This document shows, in pieces, positions 32,370-41,228 of a stretch of 41,347 nucleotides of DNA. Positions within the stretch are counted from its first letter, which is position 1; each line of letters begins with the position of its first letter. The position numbers were made by a program, and so were the translations under genes. This DNA comes from Cupriavidus campinensis (GTDB taxonomy: Bacteria > Pseudomonadota > Gammaproteobacteria > Burkholderiales > Burkholderiaceae). The stretch is from positions 1-41,347 of the forward strand of contig NZ_CAJPVH010000048.1 in assembly GCF_905397395.1 (NCBI RefSeq), given 5' to 3'. Under the pieces are notes generated by a model. The model was not told where the DNA came from and ran no database searches. It worked only from the letters and a program-made list of their open reading frames with translations.

Positions 32370-34658
32370 ATGAATGCACGCCAACCCGCCGGGAGCGGTC
32401 TCGCTCCTGCGCAAGATGCTCCCGCATCGCCTTCGCCGTTTCCTGATCTCTCGGCAATCTCCGCTTACGCTGCCCATCCCCTGGCCCAGGCCGCCTGGGA
32501 GTATGGCGTCGACGCCTGGCAGCGCAGCATCCTGTTCCTCGATATCCTGCGCCGGCGCGGCAACGAGACTGCCGAGCATGAGCGCGGCGGCATGCCGCCC
32601 GTGCTGGTGTTCGAGCATGAAGTGCTGATGGACGGGCGCGACATGCCCAAGCCCGTCAACTACGCGCTGCTGCGCATCGTGCCGCCGGACGCGAATCCGA
32701 CCGATCCCGACAAGCGCCCCTTCGTGGTGATGGACCCGCGCGCGGGCCACGGCCCCGGCATCGGCGGCTTCAAGGAGGACAGCGAGATCGGCAACGCCAT
32801 CCGTGGCGGCCATCCGTGCTACTTCATCACTTTCTTCCGCGATCCCTGCCCGGGGCAGACCATCGAGGACGTGGCGCGGCTCGAGGCCAGCTTCCTGAGC
32901 GCGGTGGCCGAGCGCCATCCGAACGCGCCGGGCAAGCCGTTCGTGGTCGGTAACTGCCAGGCCGGCTGGGCGCTGCTGATCCTGGCCGCTGCCGCGCCCG
33001 ACGTGACCGGCCCGATCCTGCTGGCCGGCGCGCCGGTGGCGTACTGGTCCGGGGTGCGCGGCAAGAATCCGATGCGCTACAGCGGCGGCCTGCTCGGCGG
33101 CTCATGGCTCTCCTCGCTGGCCGCCGACATGGGTAACGGCCGTTTCGACGGCGCGTGGCTGGTGCAGAACTTCGAGAAGCTCAACCCGGCCAACGCACTT
33201 TGGGAAAAGCTTTACAACGTCTACGCCAAGGCCGACACGGAAGGCCCGCGCTTCCTTGAGTTCGAACGCTGGTGGGGCGGTCACTTCCTGATGAACCGCG
33301 AGGAGATCGACTGGATCGTCCAGAACCTCTTCGTCGGCAACCACCTGACCGCCGGCGAGATCCACAGCACCGACGGCCAGACCCTGATCGACCTGCGCAA
33401 CGTGCGCTCGCCGGTGATCGTGTTCGCGTCCTGGGGCGACAACATCACGCCGCCCCAGCAGGCGCTGAACTGGATTCCCGATCTCTACGCGAACGTGGAC
33501 GAGATCGTGGCCAACCAGCAGACCATCGTCTATTGCCTGCATCCGTCGATTGGCCACCTCGGCATCTTCGTCTCGGCCAGCGTGGCCAACCGCGAGCACA
33601 CCGAGCTGTTCTGTGCGCTCGACCTGATCGACGTGCTGCCGCCCGGGCTCTATGAAGCGAAGATCGAGGACGTGGCGCCCGGTACCTCGCACCGCGACCT
33701 GATCGAGGGCCGCTATCTGGTCCGCTTCGAGCGCCGCACCATCGACGATATCCTCGCGCTCGACGATGGCCGCGAGGACGAGCGCCCGTTCGAAGTGGTG
33801 CGCCGCGTGGCAGAGATCAACCAGCATCTGTACGACACCTACGCGTCGCCGTTCGTCCGCGCCGCCGCCACCGAAGTCACCGCCGAGGCGATCCGCGAGA
33901 CCCATCCCGCGCGCATGGAGCGCAAGCTCGCCAGCGATACCAATCCGCTGATGGCCTGGGTGGGCGCGCTGGCGCCGATGGTGCGCGAGCACCGCCAGCC
34001 GGTATCGGCCGACAATCCGTTCCTGGCGATGCAGACGGCGATGTCCGACCAGATCGTCTCGATGCTGAACCAGTACCGCGACGTGCGCGACGCCTGGCAG
34101 GAGCAGTGGTTTGAATCGCTCTACGCCACGCCGTGGCTGCCGGCGATGCTCGGCATGGAGACCACGGTGCGGCGCGCGGAGTCGCCGGCCATCCTGGCGC
34201 TGCGCGCGGAGGTGGCCGAACTGCGCAAGCGCGAGGCGCTGGCGCACATGGGCGATGGCACCTCCCTGGACGCTTTCACGCGCATCCTGGCCTACGTGAC
34301 GCAAGGCAAGTCCGCCATCGAGGAGCGGCCGTTCAACCTGCTGCGCAAGCTTGCGCGCGAGCACCCGCCGGAGAAGCGCGTCACGCTGGCGCAGTTCAAG
34401 GACGCGGTCTGGCGCCAGAACTACGTGGTGAGCCTCGATGCGGACGCGGCGCTCCAGGCGCTGCCGGCCCTGGTGCCGGACATGAAGGAGCGCCGCCGCG
34501 TGATGGTGCTCGCGCATCGCGTACTGACCGTGGGCGGGCCGCTCGATGACGACTGGCTGGCGCGCTACCGCCAGGTGGCGGCGGTGCTCGGCGCGGACCA
34601 CAGCAGCCCGGCCACGCGCGACGCCGAGGCCGGTGCAGCTGCCGATTCCGCTACCTGA
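32370..34658 (+). CDS. DUF3141 protein, PHA-synthase-like alpha/beta hydrolase
   Basis: A 762-residue protein with no signal peptide. The central region looks like an alpha/beta hydrolase: VVMDPRAGHGPGIGGFKEDSEIG, then the nucleophile elbow VVGNC196QAGWAL, FASWGD357NITPPQQAL, and HPSIGH396LGIF. A Cys in a GxCxxG-like elbow with a downstream Asp and His mirrors PHA synthase (PhaC). The C-terminal ~300 residues are mostly helical and specific to DUF3141. The catalytic role is unproven; it could act on acyl-CoA or polyester. The ATG at 32370 follows AGGGGAG (frame open from 32289). fabI follows by 13 bp; pta-ackA is divergent. Confidence 0.88.
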   Translation: MNARQPAGSGLAPAQDAPASPSPFPDLSAISAYAAHPLAQAAWEYGVDAWQRSILFLDILRRRGNETAEHERGGMPPVLVFEHEVLMDGRDMPKPVNYALLRIVPPDANPTDPDKRPFVVMDPRAGHGPGIGGFKEDSEIGNAIRGGHPCYFITFFRDPCPGQTIEDVARLEASFLSAVAERHPNAPGKPFVVGNCQAGWALLILAAAAPDVTGPILLAGAPVAYWSGVRGKNPMRYSGGLLGGSWLSSLAADMGNGRFDGAWLVQNFEKLNPANALWEKLYNVYAKADTEGPRFLEFERWWGGHFLMNREEIDWIVQNLFVGNHLTAGEIHSTDGQTLIDLRNVRSPVIVFASWGDNITPPQQALNWIPDLYANVDEIVANQQTIVYCLHPSIGHLGIFVSASVANREHTELFCALDLIDVLPPGLYEAKIEDVAPGTSHRDLIEGRYLVRFERRTIDDILALDDGREDERPFEVVRRVAEINQHLYDTYASPFVRAAATEVTAEAIRETHPARMERKLASDTNPLMAWVGALAPMVREHRQPVSADNPFLAMQTAMSDQIVSMLNQYRDVRDAWQEQWFESLYATPWLPAMLGMETTVRRAESPAILALRAEVAELRKREALAHMGDGTSLDAFTRILAYVTQGKSAIEERPFNLLRKLAREHPPEKRVTLAQFKDAVWRQNYVVSLDADAALQALPALVPDMKERRRVMVLAHRVLTVGGPLDDDWLARYRQVAAVLGADHSSPATRDAEAGAAADSAT

Positions 34659-34671
34659 GGAGGGCCGCGCC

Positions 34672-35451
34672 ATGGTGCAGGTACCCAATCCGCCGCTGGC
34701 CGGCGCCCGCGTGCTGGTGGTGGGCGTGGCCAATGAAGACTCGATTGCCTGGGGCTGCGCGCGCGCATTCCGCGAGCTGGGCGCCGAGATCGCCATGACC
34801 TATCTCAACGACAAGGCGCATCCGCACGTCGCGCCGCTGGCGGCGCAGGTCGACGCCTCCATCTTCATGCCGCTGAACGTGGAGGACGACGCGCAGATGG
34901 CCGCGCTGTTCGCCCGCATCACCGAGCAATGGGGCCGGCTCGACGCCATGGTGCATTCGGTGGCCTTCGCGCCGAAGGCCGACCTCCAGGGCGGGCTGCT
35001 CAACTCGTCGGCCGAGGGCTTCGCCCGGGCGATGGACGTGTCGTGCCACTCCTTCATCCGCATGGCCCGCCGCGCGGTGCCGTTGATGACCGCAGGCGGC
35101 ACGATGTTCGCGATGAGCTACGACGGCGCCAACCGCGTGGTGCCGAACTACAACCTGATGGGCCCGGTGAAGGCCGCGCTCGAGGCCAGTTGCCGCTACC
35201 TCGCGCACGAACTGGGGCCACAGGGGATCCGCGTGCACGCGATCTCGCCCGGGCCGCTGAAGACGCGCGCGGCGTCCGGGCTCAAGGACTTCGACCTGCT
35301 GCTCGCGGAGGCCGCCGGCCGCGCGCCGCTCGGCGAGCTGGTCGACATCATGGACGTGGGCTTCGCCACGGCCTTCCTGGCCACGCCATACGCGCGCCGG
35401 CTGTCCGGCAACACGGTCTACGTGGACGGTGGCGTGCACATCATGGCGTAG
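34672..35451 (+). CDS. fabI: Enoyl-[acyl-carrier-protein] reductase, FabI type
   Basis: A 259-residue NAD(P)H-dependent short-chain dehydrogenase that reduces trans-2-enoyl thioesters, the last step of each fatty acid elongation cycle. The cofactor loop VVGVANEDSIAWGCARAF, active-site Tyr150 and Tyr160, and Lys167 (SYDGANRVVPNYNLMGPVKAALE region) match FabI. So does the C-terminal SGNTVYVDGGVHIM. The ATG at 34672 has GAGGAGG upstream. It lies 13 bp after the DUF3141 gene and is clearly in its operon. Being outside a fatty acid synthesis cluster, it is probably a second, specialised copy; the main FabI would be elsewhere on the genome (inference). Confidence 0.92.
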   Translation: MVQVPNPPLAGARVLVVGVANEDSIAWGCARAFRELGAEIAMTYLNDKAHPHVAPLAAQVDASIFMPLNVEDDAQMAALFARITEQWGRLDAMVHSVAFAPKADLQGGLLNSSAEGFARAMDVSCHSFIRMARRAVPLMTAGGTMFAMSYDGANRVVPNYNLMGPVKAALEASCRYLAHELGPQGIRVHAISPGPLKTRAASGLKDFDLLLAEAAGRAPLGELVDIMDVGFATAFLATPYARRLSGNTVYVDGGVHIMA

Positions 35452-35493
35452 CGCCGGCGGCGCAAGACTTATCGGCAATCAGGAGAGGCTGCA

Positions 35494-35736
35494 ATGCAGG
35501 TATTGATCCGTGGGCTGCATCGGGATGTGACCGAGGACATGCTGCGGGACAAGCTCAAGGGCTACGCGTCCGTGAACTCGGTGGAACTGGTGCGCGATGG
35601 CGATCCCAACCACCCGTGGGCCTGGGTGGATCTGGCGGTGGATCCGTTCACCGCATGGCGCCTGCTGCGCCAGTTCGACAGGCAATACTTCGCCGGCAGC
35701 GTGATGCGCTGGTACATCCCGGCGCACCAGAGCTGA
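35494..35736 (+). CDS. Small RRM-like putative RNA-binding protein (80 aa)
   Basis: Eighty residues with the beta-alpha-beta-beta-alpha-beta pattern of an RNA recognition motif. The first strand VLIRGLH is RNP2-like, followed by helix EDMLRDKLKGY, strand VNSVELVRD, PWAWVDLAV in the RNP1 position, helix TAWRLLRQFD, and last strand VMRWYIP. RNP1 lacks the usual pair of aromatic residues in the Lys-Gly-Phe-Gly-Phe form, so RNA binding is uncertain. Strong AGGAGAGG ribosome site before the ATG. It is 42 bp downstream of fabI and may be read from the same transcript. The function is unknown. Confidence 0.8.
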   Translation: MQVLIRGLHRDVTEDMLRDKLKGYASVNSVELVRDGDPNHPWAWVDLAVDPFTAWRLLRQFDRQYFAGSVMRWYIPAHQS

Positions 35737-35829
35737 GGAGGATGGCGGGGATGGCGGGGGGGCAGGGAGGTCGCCGGAGGGGCCGCTTCGCAGTACCATA
35801 GCCGCACCTCGGCAAACGTACACCTCCAC

Positions 35830-36636
35830 ATGCTAGAACTCCAAGGCGCCATCTGGTTTCGCGCCGGCACGCAGGACTGGGGCGGACGCGACCGCATCGC
35901 GCTGCTGGCCGCGATTGGCGAGCATGGCTCGATCACTGCCGCCGCGCGTGCCGTGGGCCTCAGCTACAAGGCCGCGTGGGACGCCATCGACGCCATGAAC
36001 AACAGCGCCGGCGAGCCGCTGGTCTCGCGCGCCGCCGGCGGCAAGGGCGGCGGCGGCACGCGGCTGACCGAACGCGCCGAGCGGCTGATCCGCACCTATC
36101 GGGCGATGGAGACCGAGCACGCGCGCTTCGTCGCCTATCTCGACAAGCTGGGCGGGGCGCTTTCCGAAGCCAATCCCGATGACATCCACCTGATGAGACG
36201 CCTCATGATCCAGACCAGTGCCCGCAACAAGCTGTTCGGCCGCGTGGCCGCCGTGCGCGGCGGGGCGGTCAATGACGAGGTGACGCTGACGCTCGCCGGC
36301 GGCCAGCAGGTGGTGGCGACGATCACGCACGAGAGCGTGGAGACGCTGGGCCTGGCGCCCGGCGCCGAGGCGTTTGCGCTGGTCAAGGCTTCGTCGGTGC
36401 TGATCGGGCTGCCCGATCCGGGCATGCGACTGTCCGCGCGCAACCAGCTGCCGGGCATGGTGGCGCGCGTGGTGCCGGGTGCGGTGAATGCCGAGATCGT
36501 GCTCGACCTCGATGGCGGCGGCACCGTGGCGGCCATCATCACCAATGGCTCGCTGGCCGACCTGGGGCTGAAGGAGGGCACCCGCGCCCTGGCGATTTTC
36601 AAGGCCTCCAGCGTGATCCTCGGGACGATGGCCTGA
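35830..36636 (+). CDS. modE: Molybdate-responsive transcriptional regulator ModE
   Basis: A 268-residue regulator. Residues 20-100 are the ModE winged helix (AAIGEHGSITAAARAVGLSYKAAWDAIDAMNN). Two Mop/TOBE domains follow, starting SARNKLFGRVAAVRGGAVNDEV and SARNQLPGMVARVVPGAVNAEI. Each ends in KASSV, the molybdate-binding part. It should dimerise, bind molybdate and repress modABC through the operator at 38921-38946. The gene is convergent with modC; the two stop codons are adjacent with no spacer. The ATG has no strong ribosome site. It may also affect other molybdenum genes such as fds, but I see no full ModE box there. Confidence 0.96.
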   Translation: MLELQGAIWFRAGTQDWGGRDRIALLAAIGEHGSITAAARAVGLSYKAAWDAIDAMNNSAGEPLVSRAAGGKGGGGTRLTERAERLIRTYRAMETEHARFVAYLDKLGGALSEANPDDIHLMRRLMIQTSARNKLFGRVAAVRGGAVNDEVTLTLAGGQQVVATITHESVETLGLAPGAEAFALVKASSVLIGLPDPGMRLSARNQLPGMVARVVPGAVNAEIVLDLDGGGTVAAIITNGSLADLGLKEGTRALAIFKASSVILGTMA

Positions 36637-37362
36637 CTAGATGGCGTGCGCCGGCTGCTGCGGGGCGTAGACCGGCGGATGCTGGCGGCCGCGCCCGCCG
36701 CCGTGAATGTGGCCGTCGCGGATCTCCAGTACGTGGTCGCCCAGCACCTCCACGTCCTTCGGGTCGTGCGAGATGACGACCATCGGCACGTCCAGGCTCT
36801 CCTGCAGCGCGCGCAGCTCGGCGCGCATGCGCGTGCGCAGCGCGGGGTCCAGGGCCGAGAACGGCTCGTCCAGCAGCACGATGTCCGGCTGCGCCACCAG
36901 CGCGCGCGCCAGTGCCACGCGCTGCTTCTGTCCCCCTGAAATCTGGATCGGATACTGGTTGACGATCTCGCGCAGCCCGAACGCATCGACCCAGCGCGCG
37001 GCCTCGGGCGGCAGCGCGCGGCGCGCCGGGTTGCGCCAGCCCTTGCTGAGGCCGAACGCAATGTTCTGGGCCACGGTCAGGTGCGGAAACAGCGCGTAGT
37101 CCTGGAACAGGTAGGCCACGCGGCGCTCCTGCGGGCGCACATCCACGCCGGTCTCGCTGTCGAACAGGATGCGGCCGTTCAGGACGATGCGGCCGCTGTC
37201 GGGCGCCAGCAGCCCGGCAATCGCGCGCAGCGTCAGGCTCTTGCCGGCGCCGGACGGGCCGAACATGGCGATGCGCCGGCTGTCGGAATCGAAGTCGATG
37301 TCGAGCGCGAACTGGCGGTCGGCCGTGACAATGCGCTTGCGGATGGTGACGTGCATGCTCAT
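36637..37362 (-). CDS. modC: Molybdate ABC transporter ATP-binding protein (short form)
   Basis: A 241-residue ABC ATPase that powers ModB. Walker A GPSGAGKS (Lys41), Q-loop Gln87, signature ISGGQKQRVALARAL, Walker B IVLLDEPFSALD and the H-loop His199 are all present. The protein ends soon after the nucleotide-binding domain, in a His/Pro/Gln-rich tail. The C-terminal TOBE domain found in longer ModC proteins (about 350 residues) is missing. The start is ATG 37362; the frame extends to 37464, but that part is not ABC-like and would overlap modB. modB ends 13 bp upstream, so the two are close. Confidence 0.94.
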   Translation of the reverse strand: MSMHVTIRKRIVTADRQFALDIDFDSDSRRIAMFGPSGAGKSLTLRAIAGLLAPDSGRIVLNGRILFDSETGVDVRPQERRVAYLFQDYALFPHLTVAQNIAFGLSKGWRNPARRALPPEAARWVDAFGLREIVNQYPIQISGGQKQRVALARALVAQPDIVLLDEPFSALDPALRTRMRAELRALQESLDVPMVVISHDPKDVEVLGDHVLEIRDGHIHGGGRGRQHPPVYAPQQPAHAI

Positions 37363-37375
37363 GGCGATCTCACCG

Positions 37376-38092
37376 TCAGCGCGTGGCCGGGCCGCGCCGG
37401 AAACGGCGCCGCTCGTAACTGTCGCCAATGCCGCGCGCGGCCGGCGGCACGAGCCGGCCGGCAATCACCAGCAGCAGCACGCAGGTGACCGACGTCACCA
37501 GCACCAGCAGGTTGGCGGTGTTGTCGTCGCCGGCCTGCACCGCCTCGTAGATGGCCACGGACAGCGTCTGGGTGCGGCCCGGCAGGTTGCCGGCGATCAT
37601 CAGCGTGGCGCCGAACTCGCCCAGCGCGCGCGCGAAGGCCAGCAGCACACCGGCCACGATGCCGCGCAATGCCAGCGGCAGCGTGACACGGAAGAAGATC
37701 CCGGTCTCGGACACGCCCAGCACCCGCGCGGCGTTCTCAAGCTGGTGATCCACCCCCTCGAAAGCAGCCCGCGCGGACTTCAGCACCAGCGGGAACGCCA
37801 CCACCGTGGAGGCCAGCACCGCGCCCTGCCACGTGAAGACCAGCGTGATGCCGATGGATTCGAGCCAGGCGCCGAACACGCCGCGCCGGCCCACCAGCAC
37901 CAGCAGGTAATAGCCGAGCACGGTGGGCGGCAGCACCAGCGGCAGGGTCAGGATCGCGTCGACGATATCCCGCGCCGACGAGCGCCAGCGCGCGATGCCA
38001 TACGCCGCCGCCACGCCCAGCACGGCGTTGAGCAGCGTGGCCCAGCCCGCTACCTTCAGCGAGAGCAGCAGCGGAGTCCAGATGCCGTCCAT
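37376..38092 (-). CDS. modB: Molybdate ABC transporter permease
   Basis: A 238-residue inner-membrane permease with about five or six transmembrane segments. The family loop EAARVLGVSETGIFFRVTLPLA is present (here ENAARVLGVSE) and couples to ModC. RALGEFGATLMIAGNLPGRTQT is the standard ModB signature. I choose ATG 38092, giving the normal N-terminus (MDGIWTPLLLSLKVA). The frame is open far upstream through modA only by chance. There is no Shine-Dalgarno: the place where it should be is filled by four tandem copies of a 7-bp repeat (38096-38123). The effect on modB translation is unknown. Confidence 0.95.
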   Translation of the reverse strand: MDGIWTPLLLSLKVAGWATLLNAVLGVAAAYGIARWRSSARDIVDAILTLPLVLPPTVLGYYLLVLVGRRGVFGAWLESIGITLVFTWQGAVLASTVVAFPLVLKSARAAFEGVDHQLENAARVLGVSETGIFFRVTLPLALRGIVAGVLLAFARALGEFGATLMIAGNLPGRTQTLSVAIYEAVQAGDDNTANLLVLVTSVTCVLLLVIAGRLVPPAARGIGDSYERRRFRRGPATR

Positions 38093-38095
38093 GTC

Positions 38096-38123
38096 GATGT
38101 GGGATGTGGGATGTGGGATGTGG
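38096..38123. repeat. Four tandem 7-bp repeats upstream of modB
   Basis: Plus strand reads GATGTGG four times without a gap; on the coding strand this is CCACATC x4. It fills the space between modA (stop at 38134) and the modB ATG (38092), three bases before the start codon. Seven is not a multiple of three, and copy changes would alter the modA-modB spacing. Confidence 0.9.
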
Positions 38124-38133
38124 GGCAGGGGGC

Positions 38134-38889
38134 TTACGGCTTCTGGAAGCCGTACTTCGCCAGCACGGCCTGGCCATCCGGCGACAGCACGTACTGCACG
38201 AAGCTGGCGGCCTGCGTCGGCTGCCGGGTCTGCGCGGTGATGGCGATGGGGTAGGTCACCGGCGTGCGGTTCGGCACGCGTACGGCCACTTTCACCTTGT
38301 CCGGCATGATGGCGGCGTCCGTGGCGAACACGAAGCCGGCATCCACCTCGCCGCGCGCCACGTAGTCCAGGCTCTGGCGCACGTTCTGCGCCGGCACGCC
38401 CTTGGCGGAGACGGCTTCCCAGAGGTTTTCGGCCTCCAGCGCGCCCTTGGTGTAGCGGCCCACTGGCACCGACGACGGATTGCCATAGGCCACGCGCTTC
38501 ACGTCCGCACGGGTCAGGTCGCGCAGTGCGCCAATGCCGAGCTTGCTGTCGGCCGGCACGATCAGCACCACCTGGTTGGCGGCGAAATCCTTGCGCGAGG
38601 CCGGCTGGATCACCTTCTCGGCCTCGGCGCGGTTCATCGCGTCCTGGTCGGCGGAGGCAAACACGTCCGCCGGCGCGCCGCGCACGATCTGCTGCATCAG
38701 CACGTCCGAGGCGCCGAAGTTCAGGACGACCTTGGTGTCCGGGTGCCCCTTCTCGTACTGCTCGGCCAGCGTCTTGAACGCGTTGGTCAGGCTGGCGGCG
38801 GCCGACACCACGAGGTCGGCGGCAAATGCGGAAGGCGCGCCAAAGGTCAGGGCTGCGGCAAAGACGGTGCGGCGGAGGAAGGGTGTCAT
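38134..38889 (-). CDS. modA: Molybdate-binding periplasmic protein
   Basis: A 251-residue secreted binding protein capturing molybdate or tungstate. The signal peptide is cut after about residue 23 (SAFA-AD). The mature start LVVSAAASLTNAFKTLAEQYEKGHP is typical of ModA, as are NFGASDVLMQQIVRGAPADVFASAD, YGNPSSVPVGRYTKGALE and DAGFVFATDAAIMP, which contribute to the oxyanion site. It is the first gene of modABC on the minus strand. A promoter (38925-38954) with an embedded ModE operator lies directly upstream. The ribosome binding site is weak. Confidence 0.96.
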   Translation of the reverse strand: MTPFLRRTVFAAALTFGAPSAFAADLVVSAAASLTNAFKTLAEQYEKGHPDTKVVLNFGASDVLMQQIVRGAPADVFASADQDAMNRAEAEKVIQPASRKDFAANQVVLIVPADSKLGIGALRDLTRADVKRVAYGNPSSVPVGRYTKGALEAENLWEAVSAKGVPAQNVRQSLDYVARGEVDAGFVFATDAAIMPDKVKVAVRVPNRTPVTYPIAITAQTRQPTQAASFVQYVLSPDGQAVLAKYGFQKP

Positions 38890-38920
38890 AAGAGGTGGAC
38901 AGGTCGCCTGGACGGCACAG

Positions 38921-38946
38921 GCGCAATATAAGTTGCTATATAGCGC
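38921..38946. promoter_or_regulatory. ModE operator
   Basis: GCGCAATATA (38921-38930), six-base spacer AGTTGC, TATATAGCGC (38937-38946): a 10-bp dyad with one mismatch. It agrees with the CGnTATATA-N6-TATAT-type ModE boxes of enteric bacteria and lies between and over the -35 and -10 of the modA promoter, as expected for a repressor site. Confidence 0.8.
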
Positions 38947-38954
38947 TACGTCAA
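38925..38954 (-). promoter_or_regulatory. Predicted sigma70 promoter of modABC
   Basis: On the minus strand TTGACG (38954-38949), 18-bp spacer, TATATT (38930-38925); each matches consensus at five positions. The ModE dyad occupies the spacer. The modA start is 35 bp downstream. Confidence 0.65.
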
Positions 38955-39007
38955 TCCGCCGGTCGTATAGCCAACTTCATCCGGATCGAATAGTCCAGTC
39001 GGGCTAT

Positions 39008-39027
39008 ATGTGTCGTAAAAAACACAT
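39008..39027. promoter_or_regulatory. Inverted repeat upstream of the cpdB-like gene
   Basis: ATGTGT (39008-39013), eight-base spacer CGTAAAAA, ACACAT (39022-39027): a perfect 6-bp dyad about 105 bp before the cpdB-like start. It sits in the AT-rich divergent region shared with modA. Regulator unknown. Confidence 0.35.
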
Positions 39028-39131
39028 TTCGATGCAGCCGGTGGCTGTCACAGCGTTGACGCCTTGGCTCACCAAAATTCCCAGCGCAGCAGCAAACAAC
39101 AAAAAACAACGCGAAAAGGGAATCCGAGACC

Positions 39132-41227
<2,096 letters not shown>

Positions 41228-41228
<1 letters not shown>

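Noticed and set aside
33102..34796. A 564-codon minus-strand frame opposite the DUF3141 gene
   Set aside because: Antisense shadow with no domain.
37376..38926. A 516-codon frame that would fuse an upstream sequence to modB
   Set aside because: The upstream half is the modA gene read in the wrong frame; modB begins at 38092.
39045..39061. CTGTCA followed 11 bp later by TTGACG, considered as a Pho box before cpdB
   Set aside because: The second half-site is poor and no AT-rich spacer is present.
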